64,000 bases of DNA from Blastobasis lacticolella (Eukaryota; Arthropoda; Insecta; Lepidoptera; Blastobasidae). The stretch covers positions 9,043,545-9,107,544 of the forward strand of contig LR990042.1 in NCBI GenBank assembly GCA_905147135.1. The letters are read 5' to 3'. Positions 20,300-32,719 of the stretch are shown piece after piece. Positions within the stretch are counted from its first letter, which is position 1. Every line of letters starts with the position of its first letter. The translations under genes were made by a program, and so were the position numbers. Below the pieces are notes generated by a model, which saw only the letters and a list, made by a program, of their open reading frames with translations, made no database searches and had not been told where the DNA came from.

Positions 20300-23234
20300 T
20301 TATGAATATGGATTTTAAGACATGAGATACTTCAGACGCAATGATCCGTTGCATGTTACAGAAGCTTCTACCAATTATAGTAAGAACCCTTTCTATTGCG
20401 AGCAACTAATAATTTTAATGTTTTATCCAGGAGAATTGATCTTGATTTATTTAACACAAGTTTAAGTCAGCAAGAATTTGAAATTGTAAAATTACTGTTC
20501 GGTATGCTTAACGTTGAGTTAAGTATGTATTAGTTTATCCAGTTTCTACTGGTGGAAACCTATAATTGGCTCTTTGCTGTCAGTATTATTTTATATTGTA
20601 ATCATTGCTGTTGGTTTTCCTTAAGTAAATAAAATAAAAAATACAACTGAAATGAACTTTAGTAGCCATTAATTTGTGGCAAATCAATTTGACAACCTTT
20701 TTATTCCATAATATTAAGAAGGCGAAAATATGTCAAGCGGCTTCTTGATTTTGCTTTCTTTCACATAGCAAAAGATCATGTTTTTTGCATATAGATATAC
20801 ATATAGAAGTAGTTTAAAATAAATTGTGAATTTCCCAGTATGCACTTCAGTTACATAGTTAATATATTTTTATGATATTATTATGAGTAATATTAATTTA
20901 TGGCATTTCATAGCGTTGTGTTCCAAGATTTCTAAGTCTTGAGTATTTAAAAGTTTTTTTAAAGGATTTAATGAGAATTAGTAATTTTTGTATTCTATAT
21001 AAGTACCATCTATATTTGTTGGTTTACTGAACCTACTCAGTAAAACATATTTCAACCAAGGTAGCTAATTTTTAGATTACCTTCGTAGAAATTGCATTTT
21101 TTAAGTTAGCATAAACACTTTAAACTTATTATTCTTGCAATGGCATGACTGATAAATCTGAATATTTAATCTGGCCCATATACGATGTTGCCCTAATTAA
21201 ACAGCCGTAAACTTCTAAAACGGAGATTATCTGCACAATATTCCTTTGATCTCAATGTAACAGTTTCACATTTTATAGCACAATCATGCCTTCGGTTTAT
21301 TTAAAGAAGATGCATTGATTTAGTCAACAGAATGCTCTTACGAAATATCATTTCAAAAAATAGATATTGTCAAGAGCGGACGAAGTATATCCGAAAGAGA
21401 ATCTTCGACACTATTTTGGTCACCCATTCTAAATTGAAGTTGTGCATGCTCAATATAAAACGCGTAGATGCCTAGACAATTGTAATCGTGGTCACATACA
21501 TAGACTTCTAATATTAACACTTGGGCTTCAGGACCGGGATGACATTTCGTTAGCGCAAAATAATCGATACACCATTGTCTCAACACATTCACCAAATCCC
21601 GAGGACATTTTATAATAATCCACTTAACGCTTTTCAGCTATCCGCGCCGCTTGCCCGACCGGAGTTGACAAAAACACAATCGTTAGTTTAAAAATAACAC
21701 TGAAATTAAATTATATACCAATAAAATCACTGTACGACTTTTGACGATATTCTTAGCAGCAATAATTCGTATGGGGGCTGCTAGGACTATATATTTTAAT
21801 TGCAGATGAAAATTTCATTACATGTAGCCAGAAATATATGAAAACAATCGCTATAGTTAAATAGGAGCTCATTTACCTATTATGTGCCCATTTTACACAA
21901 AATTCAACGCGGACGAAGATCAAAAACGGAGGGCCTACGCCACACTCTCCTCTACTTCGGGACACGAGCTTCGGGGTCAAATTCATAGACATTTGAGTGT
22001 TGCCATATTCCAACACGTTATTTATCTCACAACGTACTCTTTTGTTGGACCGTTTTTCTTATTGGATTTTACGTAACGGAGTCCAATTAGATTTAACAGT
22101 AGTATCTTATATGTCAAAGTCGCCTTAAACTCTTTAATTGTTTTGATTTTACGAAGATTGCGTGAGCCATTTTTTACCCATGTAAATACTGGCGAACGAA
22201 CGTAAAATCGATATACTAGCGCAGCGCTAAACTACCGAGACTCACGCATAGCGCCATCTGTGGGGTTTTCGGGTAATTGGGTTTTCGTTCAGGAATACGA
22301 GCATTTTATATTTAATTACTTCATAAGTGTATTCTAGGCCTGCTATTAGATGTGAACTTTTATGGAGTTGGACGTAAGAGTTAAAATAATGACAAATTGC
22401 CTGTGTTAATAAGTTATGAAATCATTTTACTAATAGGATGGCTTTGGTCAGCTTACCTATTCATATCTAATGCATTCAATATAGCGTAATGTCGGTAATT
22501 GGTTAGGTATTCATTAAGATTAGATCTTACTTTCTTGCCTAAAGCAAGCCTTTTGTAGGGTGAATAGATACATTTTTCCGGTTATTTATTAATATTATTA
22601 TTCTTTGCAAACCTTGAATGTATTTGGCATGTTCAGGGAAACAAGGTCCTCGTTAATTAACTCTGTTAATTAGCATTTCGTAATTTGTCCTTAAATGTTG
22701 GCGTTTATTAGGTTTGAGGCATTTTGTTGGAATAAAATGAATTGTTTTCGTTTGTTAGGTAGGGACATGTTAAGTAGGTAGGGAAAACTTTTAGTTACAT
22801 ATGGGATTATCGAAGTTGGATACTTACCTATTTGGATAAGTATTGATAAATAATATAGGTAGTTAGGTACATAGGTTCTTTAATTAGCATTTATTTGACA
22901 ACCGTTCAACAGTACCATTAGGCTTTGTAAAAATTAGTCAGCTTTTTATGCTTGCTGCGTTGCTGTCGGGAATGAACTAAGTATCAATTGGCCGCCAAAT
23001 TTTACCCCAGCTGGTTTAGTCGTGCTATAAGTTTTAAAATTTTTAAAGAATGTAGCAGGTCACTGTTTTTTTAACTGTCAGATTTTAAAAATCGTAAGTA
23101 CCCGCAAGGAAATCAATTATAATTTAGCTAAGCTTGATATTTAGTTCTTTTGGTACCGATATCAGAGGTATTCATAGATATTGTGTGTGTTAATTAATTT
23201 GGAATATTCAAGAAAGGAAGCAAACTAGCATTCG
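20300..23234. other. AT-rich stretch without recognised genes
   Basis: Apart from the uncertain reading frame at 21353-21595 I see no exon, terminal inverted repeats or RNA gene. A GCGCCATCTGTG motif near 22250 recurs in several moth repeats but cannot be assigned. Confidence 0.45.
21353..21595 (-). CDS. unrecognised 80-codon reading frame, possibly an exon
   Basis: The frame reads DLVNVLRQWCIDYFALTKCH, then PEAQVLILEVYVCDHDYNCL and IEHAQLQFRMGDQNSVEDSL before its stop. It is open upstream of the first ATG to about 21640. Amino acid composition is balanced, unlike the low-complexity shadows elsewhere in this AT-rich stretch. I know no family that matches, and I see no strong splice acceptor or start context. 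It could be a terminal exon, a decayed transposon ORF or chance. Confidence 0.2.
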   Translation of the reverse strand: MVNVLRQWCIDYFALTKCHPGPEAQVLILEVYVCDHDYNCLGIYAFYIEHAQLQFRMGDQNSVEDSLSDILRPLLTISIF

Positions 23235-23980
23235 GGTATGTCGAGCGCCCCAGCCCCGCGTCCCGCGCGCCCTGCCGCGCTGTGTCGGCAGGAACGGTGG
23301 GATGAAAGACCCCTCGTGCTAACGGGCTAACTCCACGGTTACTTCACAAAAATCAAAACTGGTTCGCATCTTGCGCAAGTGTGGGGGGAGCAAACAAGGG
23401 CTTTTCGAGCGGGCCCTTCCGAAATTCGCCGGTGCACAATGCACCCTCCGTGCCATCCCCACGCGGGCACTCTTATTATTACGCGATTCCTGTTCCTGTC
23501 CCCATATTGTTCATATTTGTGTAGCTCCGTATACGGTCGACGCGTCGCCAAGTAGTCGGCTCTGTGCCGTTAGTTTCGAATTATTTCCTGAGGAAACGGC
23601 CGCAGGAGACTCGGAAACATACATTTTAATTAGAGCCTGAGTTCGCGTGGAATTCCTTCGAGGCGTCGATTACAGCGTTGTGCAAATGTCGGGTATCCGA
23701 TCGGCTCGGCCGCGGGCTGTCACCCAATATTTGCAGCGAAGGGAAGTATTAAGGTTTCGTACGTTGCGGTCGTCTCGGGTTGCTTTTCTCATGAGTGGAC
23801 GTGCGTGTAAAATAATAACTTGAGATTATTGTGTGCGGTAGCGTCGGATGCACGGCTCGGTCCGTGCAGCGGCCGGCCGCGTAGTGAGCGGTTATCGATC
23901 GCGGGTGCGTGCCCGCGGCCTGCCCGCGTGCCGTCGCGCCGCCCTGGACTCCCGGCTGCCGGACCCGGATGAAGCGCCGG
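23235..23980 (+). promoter_or_regulatory. GC/CpG-rich block, candidate promoter and first exon with splice donor
   Basis: Two GC-rich runs (about 23240-23300 and 23840-23980) stand out sharply from AT-rich surroundings. The second ends GATGAAGCGCCGG then GTAAGTTGCC, with the donor GT at 23981, a consensus splice donor. A possible start codon ATG at 23969 would give Met-Lys-Arg before the junction; equally the exon may be untranslated. No downstream exon could be identified in the next 40 kb, so the gene, if real, has a long first intron. Both strands show long open frames here only because of base composition. Confidence 0.4.
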
Positions 23981-24503
23981 GTAAGTTGCCTTAACCATAT
24001 ATTTGACTCAATACCTACTACACACTTTACATAAAACTCAGTTGCATTCATGTTGAACATCGACAACAGGGATTGAAACAGCAAATGCTTACGCATCCCA
24101 ACAAGTGACTCGTACCGTCTTTCGAATGGCAAACGAATTCGTATCGGAAGCGAAGCCATTTGCGGTTTCGTTACGTTTGCAAGAGACCGCCATTTCTAAA
24201 CGTTGTTCTAGCGTTCAACAAGTATTAATAAATTGCACACAATGCTATATAAGAATTGTTAACGTAATTACAATGAAACAATTAGGTGCACCCATGTAGG
24301 TATTAATGGGTGAAATAATGTCCGCTTGGCCCCAGCAGAGCTTCGTCGACTGCCTACCTACAACTGTTTTGCGATTATTATTAACCCGTTTAGTTAAAAT
24401 AACCACAAAACATTCTGTTAAATAATGTGACGAAGTTGATTGAATTTGCTTTGTTTGCTGAAGGTGTACCTACCCTACACATTAATTAGTATTTTTATAT
24501 GCA

Positions 24504-24800
24504 ACTAGCGATCCGCCCCGTCTTCGCACGGGTTTTGTTGGCTTTTCTTCACTATAATATGCATGTAAACCTTGAGGTTAGATGGCAGTTGCTCCATTGT
24601 AATAACCTGATCTGCCAAATCCCGGATCATGGTTAAGGCGGACCCCGGGCTATCGTTCGCGAGAACACAACATTAATGCCAAGATGAGTATAAAAAATAC
24701 TCTGATGTTGAAAACCGTATCAAATTTCTTTGCTTGGTTTCGGAGTTAGGTACGGAAAGACAGACAAACGCGGAATGCGACTTTATCTTTTCTATGTAAG
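24504..24800 (+). repeat. ACTAGC dispersed repeat interrupted by a SINE fragment
   Basis: The 5' signature ACTAGCGATCCGCCCCGTCT followed by TCGCACGGG starts at 24504. The 3' signature (AAAACCGTATCAAATTTCTT, then GACAGACAAACGCGGAATGC and GACTTTATCTTTTCTATGTAAGG) occurs after 24700. The SINE piece at 24573-24690 sits between the two halves. Confidence 0.6.
24573..24690 (+). repeat. 5'-truncated copy of the tRNA-derived SINE
   Basis: It carries GAGGTTAGATGGCAGTTGCT, then CTGATCTGCCAAATCCCGGA, GGCGGACCCCGGGC and GAGAACACAAC and ends near ATGCCAAGATGAGTA. The tRNA head is missing. It is nested in the repeat spanning 24504-24800. Confidence 0.75.
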
Positions 24801-26478
24801 GATAAAGAACAGTTGGTATTTACTATGTAAGGAAAAAAACAGTAGGCAAATTTCTGCGGTTAGTAAACTTTAGTACTCACTGATAATTTCCCTGCTGTTA
24901 AAATTAATGGAACAATTTACCTACGCGTAGTGTTAATTTATGCAAGAGATACGTACGGGCTAGAATGTTCAAGGCATTCCCGCTCGCAAGCGTACAGCGT
25001 GCTGGCAAAAAAATTCTTAAGCAGCCTTTTTGTAATAGATGGGCGACTAAGGAACATAGCTGGCTGTTTACTGCATTATTGAATGTCCCTTTTCACGCAA
25101 ACTCGAGCCATGCAAATACGGCCAAGTTGAAACTCGCATAGATTTTATGAGTGCCACATTTTTTACAGTTTGCGTTATGGGCTTCTGCCAACTATGAGCT
25201 GTTATGTTACGTTTAAGTATCGTCGGCTTTACTTGGCTCATGGTGCACTGTTTAACAAGGGTTTATTGGTTTTTTTAACAGACAACTACTAGGATTACGC
25301 ACAATCTTAACTGTTAAATTTTTGTTGCTGGTGTCCAGAGGCGGGGGTGACGACTTTCCATCAGGGGGCCCCTTGCTTGTTTGTCTGCCGTTTAATATAA
25401 AAAAAACCGATTCGATATTCGTTACGCATAAGTGATAGTACAAAGTTTATTTTCATACTACTAATGCATCTTTTCTATCCTGGAAAGATCATCATGCTCA
25501 ATAGAACGAAAGAAAAATAGGTTGTCCAATAGGAAAAATGGGCATGAATGAGATAATGGTATAGCTGTTATTTGTTGCAACATTATTAGTGTACAATCCA
25601 TAGGTACCAATTAATATTCTTTGGCGTCTGGCAGTGGCAGTGGCGATCCCTGGTCTTGCAGCTCTGTCTGCACATCTTGGGTTTGATCTAGGCTATGGTT
25701 ACATTTTTTTTCCAATAAAAATACATTGTGTGCCTTTATATATTTTAATCTAGGTATAATCCGGGGATATTTATTCTTAAAATTATCTAAGAATTTTATG
25801 TCTGACTCTGACTAAGTATAACTTCCCGCGACTTGGCTAATAAGTGCATACGGGTACCTATACATATTCCCTTAAGTTACCGCTTGCCATCAGGTTGGTT
25901 GTTTGCTCATTTGTCAATGAACAACATTAAAAAAGTTGTAAAGATGTAACACATTATACTACATACAGGTGCCCTTCATTTATCGTAAAGCAAAATAGAT
26001 CGTAAACTTACTCTTTCACGCTAACATACTAAGCAGATTTTGATAACACATTCCATTGTTGTACTTTTAATCCCAGAATAACATAAGCATAATTTTATCC
26101 CTAAATTCAATGTGGTTAGGTACCGCGAGAACACGGCACAATCCAATTGAATGGACGATATCGCGGGCAAAAGCCATTTCTTTCATAAAGGAGTGTCCAG
26201 AAGCAAATTAAATTAAAATTACTTCGCAAATTACTCCTTTTTAAATCCCAATTAACATTACGTACGATTAACTTAAAGCGAACTGCTCATTGCAAGTGAT
26301 GTGTTTGTTGTTTGGGTCATTCGTTTATGTGGATAAATCTGAATGCCTGTGTATTCGGCGACCGCACTCCGTACCTGAAACTGACAGCCTTTATGTCAAG
26401 CCGTAACGTAGGTGTGTAATAATGGCAGTGTAGCTACTTCTAACGGCGTCGTATTGAATCAGTGTTAAACTTGGTTCA
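24801..26478. other. non-coding stretch with one small dispersed repeat
   Basis: Nothing recognised except the repeat fragment at 25325-25408. The 63-codon minus-strand frame at 25252-25443 lies across that repeat and is a shadow of it. Confidence 0.45.
25325..25408 (-). repeat. dispersed repeat (CTGATGGAAAGT..CACC family), fragment
   Basis: On the minus strand it reads ACGGCAGACAAACAAG, then CCCCTGATGGAAAGTCGTCA and CTCTGGACACCAGCAAC. This short block (GATGGAAAGTGRTCACC..GGACACCAGCAAC) recurs at 31521, 43746 and 49306. I know it as a very common lepidopteran repeat but cannot classify it. Confidence 0.6.
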
Positions 26479-26643
26479 ACCTTTATGCGTAGGGCTAAGG
26501 AATGGGACACGTTGCCTGCGTCGTTCCCTGATCATTATAATCTGGAAGCCTTCAAGGCTAGGCTTAAGGGTATGCTCCATCTTCGGCCGCATCGTGACTT
26601 ACCAGGTGAGATGGCGGTCAATTGCCTGGTTAGTCTAATATAA
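26479..26643 (+). pseudogene. CR1/Jockey-like LINE ORF 3' end, copy 1
   Basis: The frame reads TFMRRAKEWDTLPASFPDHY, then NLEAFKARLKGMLHLRPHRD and ends VNCLVSLI stop. W(D/N)xLPxxxFPxxYxLxxFKxRxxxxL is the usual carboxyl end of insect LINE reverse transcriptases. The upstream RT core is missing. A more decayed relative is at 53590-53855; both end with AGATGGCGGTCAA..TGCCT. Confidence 0.7.
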
Positions 26644-29600
26644 TTTTTAAATGTTCATAAACTATTCTATAGTAGGCGCGCAAATGTGTGGAAATTGATT
26701 TTTGGATGTTCGCAATTTTTATCACATAAGAACTAGGTACTTAACGGATTTTGATGAAGTTGTCCAGTAATGTAGCTTGTACACTTGTATAATGTCTATA
26801 TAGACATCTAAAAAGTATTTCGCACGGAACTGCGGCTACAAATTCAGCGTGGACTAAATCAAATTTTTTACCGGAGCAATTTATGTTATGGATATATACT
26901 CGTATGTATAAAATTCCTGTATGAGAAGCGTTTTACTAGCAACATTTATATTTTATTCATGACATTTTTCAGCTTAGTAATTTACATTCTTATTAAGGTA
27001 TAGTAAAATACATTCTTATAATAACAGTCTAAAAGAGACATGCCCTTATAACCCTAGTGCGCCGTGGTCGTAAATCGAAATACGTTATTTATGTTCCGGT
27101 GCTAGGTGGGTAGGAGTGTGTCCAAGTCACGTGTACCGATGTAGGTAGCAGGGCAGTGCTGACGTCACGACCGCCATGTTGCAACCGTTCCCAGCCTTCG
27201 TGGAGGATAACTATCAATCGTAACTACAAGTAATAAGTTGGAATCGTACGGGGTATAATTAAATCCACTATCACTATTAATCTAAGGGTTGATATACATA
27301 TTAGAGTGGTTACCAAATGGTTAAAGATAATATACATTGCATTAATTTAATCGACACATATGTGGAACCCCCCGACAAAGTTATCTAAGCACTTAAATAT
27401 TTTCCAAACTACTGAACATATTTTAATGAAACAAAGCTAAAAACCTCGATTAAACCGGCTTTCAAGTAAAGAAAACTGTATCGAAAGTGGCCAATCCGTT
27501 CGGGTGATACGATGCCACAGAGACACAGATACCATTCGTCAAAATTATGCCACTCCTGTTTTTGCGTGACGGTAAATAATTAAAAGAAACAGACCACAGA
27601 AAGTCGTACCCAAGTCGTTTAAATCCAATGCCTTGATAAAGCAACGCTTGGCAAAGCAAAGAAAGAAGTTCGTGAGAACTTAGCCGCAACTGCAAATGCG
27701 ATAAATAAAGTCGGGTAGGCTATATTTTTCTTGTTCAAAGGACACGATGTCAGGACGTCGCTCCGGCGGGGTCAGATACGGCCTAACACACGGTCACACT
27801 GCTCCAATATAAATGCTAATCCCCGATAGCATCGCACACACGATTACTACTATCACTGGGGCGAGTCGCTTCAGATATTATCGCACGGAGCAGATAAAGT
27901 GCCTAATTTGTGCCCACAGAAGTTATGACAAAGATATTGGCCGACCCTTCTTAATGCTCGAAGGAAAGCTTTGGTTGGAAATGGTTGAGAATAACTTGAG
28001 ACATTGACTTGGACTGCAATTGTAACATTAGAAAAGGAGTAGTAGAGCAATATTAGCATAGAGAGTTGGTATGATTTGGGCTATTAATTATGATGCTTTC
28101 TGATTTACGAACTACATTGAAATTAGATCGTAACGGGAAAAGTCCATCGAGCGCAAAGGAATGCTCCGCTAATCGCCTAATTATATTAACACAGTAAGCA
28201 ACGTAAAACGTAATTTTGCAATTAATAGATAGGCACTGTTTTCCTACTACTGAAAGCCTAAAGTATGAAAGTAGCTCTAATGAAAAATACCACCAGAGTT
28301 TGTCTCAGCATCTGATAGCAAAACTAAGAAAATTATAAGTCAAGCGGAAATTATTCCTTTTTTACATGGATGCACAGAATGATTGAGTTTACTGCGGGCC
28401 GCAGTAAATAAAGCAACTGATAAATAAACTTTTCATTTAATGAATGTTTAAAATGAATGTTATTATAATTTTTAATTTAAGCTCCGCAATTGAAAGCTTT
28501 AAAATGCCCGAATAAAATTAACAACTTACAATAAATTATGTAATGAGGAGTTTTCCAGTAGGTATTGATAGTTGGTTTTAAAAAGCATCAATAGATGGCG
28601 CTCCTACAATTTTGGTAATCCTTTTTTAATCTGTATGATGGTGGCAGTGATTTCATGCAGCCAACTAATACTAAACTTAAAAATAAAATGTTAATTAATA
28701 TAAACATAACTGTTGAAGATTGAACGAACTTTAAAATAAATATTTATAGAAGTTGGCACTATATTCTATTATTTTGACAACCTCTAAAATGGTTGAACAC
28801 TATTGACAAATACAATATTATCCAATACAACGTACCCAGTATTTATATCCTGTTTGGTAAGAACCTATTTCAAGCGATTATCAATTACCAAAATTCTCGG
28901 GGCGCCATCTGGTGAGTGGTTACGAATGCTCTAGATACTTATTGGAAAACTGCTCATTAAGACAGTGAGCGCAACGAGGTCGGCTCCCAATTTTTGGCAT
29001 ATTGGCTCTTAAAACCCTAACAGATTACGCGGCACGGATAGTGTCCATATTTAAAAACTGAGCGAGCGTAGCGAGCTTGAAGTTTTATAATTTTGGCTAA
29101 AAGAACTGGGGCGAATTTAATAATAAAAATACAGCGAGCTATGAGCGAGTAGAGCGAGCTCACAATTTGTAGTATTTTAGCTCTTAACACCCGGATTGAT
29201 CACGCGGCCCAGGCGGTGTGTCTTTACTTACTTACGTAGATGTAAATATGTTTTCGCATTTCAATGCATTTGTTGTGTAACTTGACATCTGGACAGTCTG
29301 CTGCATTTTCAGTTTTATTCAGGCGAAATAGTTAAAGCATTAATAAATTATGTTCAATAGCGGCCTATCTATTTGTTAATTATACTTTCGCTATTTCTAT
29401 TAGGTCGCTGGCGGGTCGCACGCTCAACAACAGGACCGCTGTCTGTGCATCCATACTTTATTTAAGGAAAATTGGGTCGTTGAAATTAAATAGAGTGGTA
29501 TATCAATAAAATGCGTGAACGTAGGAAGAATCTATTCCAAGTTGGATATTGAAGTACGTTATCTCCAAGCAACTATATTTCGCTGGCGTTGGTAATGTCA

Positions 29601-31520
29601 GTCGGTGTAGACGTTTCTCGTGGCGCAAATCGATAAACGTTTAAATTCAAGTTGGAGACGTCGGGTTCTCGGCCAGCCGGGCGTTGTTTACTTTCAACTG
29701 ATAACTTCGGTAGAATAAAAGCAAAACTTTGGAGACTAAGTTTGAAACCTATTGGTGTTTCTTGTTTGGCGTAAATAAAGTATGGGTTGGCACACTCTGT
29801 TGTGCAATTTAGTCTAGAGTACCTCAAGAATAGGCAATCAGTTTTGTTCTTTAACGTAATTTATTAACCATGATATAATTCCAACAATACAGAGAATCAG
29901 ATAACTTCAAACGAAATATTGACGTAGTTTTAAACAATATAAGCTGTGGTCTAGCTAGGAGAGGTATAACGAGAGGTCATTTAGTATGCTGAAGGTTGCT
30001 GCGCCCCAGAACTTGCTCTGCTAAACTTTCCGAAAAGATGTATACCACAAGAGTTGTCATAATCGGCAAAGGGTGAAATTGAAAGTTTTCCCTTACGTGA
30101 TCAAAATGTGAAGATTTTGCCCACTGAATAAGTGAGTGAATGCGTGGACGCGTTCGCGGCGCTTCAGCACTGCTCTGCCGGATCGCGCCAACAGATTTGT
30201 GTTTGAATTATTCATCCCCTGTTTCGGTCGATGTCGCTGTAGCGCAGTTTTTTAGATCTATTTAGAGGGCCTTGTACCCATTTTCGCCGTATTCTGCGCT
30301 CGCTAGTTTCATTTTGTATGCTAATTCTAATGATTCCAACGATCCGCCACACAAAATGAATCCTTATTCTGTAAGACAGTCTGAATTGGACTGTGGCACG
30401 AGCTTTAGAAATATTAGAAGAAGTTCCCATGCAACATGCTTCGTTTGGCGATCAAAAACGGTTCTATTCCGATATAACTAATATATACCCTACCCTACCA
30501 TATACTTCTCTAGCTTTCGCATAAAAATTGGTTTGATTTAACGGGGCTGCGGTGGAGCGAATGTTTGAATTCTGCACTCGGTTTTGGTGGTCGATTTACG
30601 ATTTGGACGTCGTATATTTTAATTGGAAGCTTTTGAAATATGGATCTGAATATTGTTATGGAGTTTGTTTACAGAAGAATTAAAAAACCAAACTTCTAGA
30701 AGAAGGCGAGGTCCAGCCCAGTACCTCTCGTTTACGAGTTCATCTCATATTAAGTCATATGGCTCAAGACAATGGTCTAAGAAAAAAATTAAAGCTGTTA
30801 GATTATCAATTTCGTGTCTCTGTTCGATTTTCGTTGTGAAAGTCAATGCGTAATCTTAGTAGAAATTGCTACTCTCATTATATAAATTACTCACTTCTAC
30901 CCAGACTCGGTGCACCTATTAAATTCTACTTGAAAAGATAAAGACGATGCGGTCGCTGTGTCGTTTCGAAGTGCGATCTTTCTCCCTTCTACACTGAAAT
31001 ACTGGCGCATTTTCTCTTCTTGTGCTCTCTATAAAGTGATACTCTCTGTATCAATTGATTCGTTTCGACGTTCTAATTGCACTTTTACGCTACCCTAGTT
31101 TACAATAGGTGTGACATAGTCCCTTTCCGATACGTTCGAGCTTTGTGAATGCTGAATGCATAGCCTGATTTCCACGCAATATCGAGCCAACCCTTTTTTA
31201 TCGGGATATTGTCTCGCACGTTTATTACCTAATACAAATCGCTGAATGTATCCAAGACATGTTCCGTGATTTATAGGCTTATTCTTGTTTACTACGTTGT
31301 TTTGTTGCGCACACCGCAACGCTCAGCTTTCTTGCTACGAATTCATGACGGTACGGGTATTGCTGCTACGTGCCGGTTTGTGTGGACTGGTAATATGGTT
31401 ATCATAGTTCCCTTTTACTGGTTTTACTACTTATATTTTATATATTAAAGATATTTCGTTTTTATCCTGTAAAGGTAGTGTTGTTTTTACATAGGTACAT
31501 AGATATTCACGAATATGTTT
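26644..31520. other. non-coding stretch with no supported genes
   Basis: AT-rich sequence. Near 28975-29215 two degenerate copies of a block (ATTxTGGCTCTTAAAACCC.. and ATTTTAGCTCTTAACACCCG, followed by GATTACGCGGC/GATCACGCGGC) are interspersed with GAGCGAGCGTAGCGAGC-like simple sequence. A short SINE-head-like piece (CCCAGTACCTCTCGTTTACG) lies near 30717. No exon is recognised. Confidence 0.45.
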
Positions 31521-31640
31521 TTGGTTGCCTAGGCACACGATCAGGCGTTCCAGCAGATGGAAAGCGGCCACCGTCGTACAGGACACCAGCAACCTAAGGA
31601 GAGCGGATGAGATCTTTGAGGTACGTGACACTTATACTTA
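31521..31640 (+). repeat. dispersed repeat (GATGGAAAGCGGCCACC family), copy
   Basis: It contains GATCAGGCGTTCCAGCAGAT then GGAAAGCGGCCACC and GGACACCAGCAACCTAAGGA. It belongs to the same family as 25325, 43746 and 49306. A (GAAA)n run follows at about 31681-31697. Confidence 0.6.
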
Positions 31641-32542
31641 ATCGGTATCATTTACTTAGTTTCGTATTTGTACTTAATCTAGAAAGAAAGAAAGAAGACA
31701 TTTATTAAAGTGTATTTGCAAAGTAATTTTAAATCGATTGGCATCTGTTATTTAAATCATCGTTAATTTTCCAATGAACAACGCGTAAAAGCCGTAATTT
31801 AGCAAATAAATAATTCATTTTTGATCTCATGCTTACACGAGGATGTATTAAGTTCCCTTTATAAAACATTCAACCTTAATCTCCCTTCAGGGGTTGTAAT
31901 CAGTAGCTAAATATTAATTTTATTAAGATTTTTAGCTGTAATTCGTCTCGCCTACGTAAATCTTTCATTTCGAGATTCCAACTTCTCAACCTCAGGGCTA
32001 TATTCTATTGAATATTCCCCGTCAATAGATTTCTCTAACTCCGTGATCCCTAAGAAATTAATGTCAGTCCCGCTCGACTCAGTGAGATTAGACCTTCTGC
32101 CATGAGCAGTGATCTGCTAACCCAACCGAATATTTTCAATATTATTATCATACTGGATGAGTACCGCGGTTCGACCCTGCCGAATCCAAGACTATCCTAA
32201 CTTCTGTATTGCTCCAGGGAATCTTTGGTGTTTTCAAATGTTTCTCAAGAAAACGTATCTTTTACAAGGAATACATACCTACAGTTAAAGCACAAACATC
32301 ACATTATTAAAAATAAAAATTTGGTAAATAAATGTCTCGATGTTTGCATGTTGCCTAATTTTCTTTCAGACAAGTCTGGCCTAAGAATATTTCATTAAGT
32401 TTCTTTTGGTCCCTACCTGAGCCAGGCTGAAATCCAACCAATACGAAATGCAAAAATAATATGTAAGTAATTTACCATTTCAGGCATTCATCCGTTAGGG
32501 CTAAATGATACCTATTCATCTAGTACCTATGTTCGTTCGAGT

Positions 32543-32719
32543 GTTCAGGCGTTTCAGCTCATCCTGGTATTGGCCCGCGGGCCGAAACGACTGATGCATT
32601 AAAATTAATATTTTTCCAATTTCTAACTGCGGGCCAAAACGCCAGAGGAAAAAAAAATGTTAATGAATAAGGCGTTTCGGCCTGCGGGCCAAAACCAGAC
32701 CGGGCCGAAACGCCTGAAC
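32543..32719. mobile_element. small fold-back MITE (GTTCAGGCGTTTC ends, AGT flanks)
   Basis: The left half GTTCAGGCGTTTCAGCTC.. and the complement of the right half (GTTCAGGCGTTTCGGCCC..) pair over about 49 bp, including GGCCCGCGGGCCGAAACG. AGT sits directly outside both ends (32540-32542, 32720-32722). Length is 177 bp, non-coding and capable of forming a long hairpin. Confidence 0.7.

Noticed and set aside
23749..24159. 136-codon minus-strand frame
   Set aside because: It arises from the GC-rich composition of the candidate first exon; no known motif, and it runs through the likely splice donor on the other strand.
32160..32205. B-box-like GGTTCGACCCTGC suggesting a tRNA gene
   Set aside because: No A box or cloverleaf can be drawn around it.
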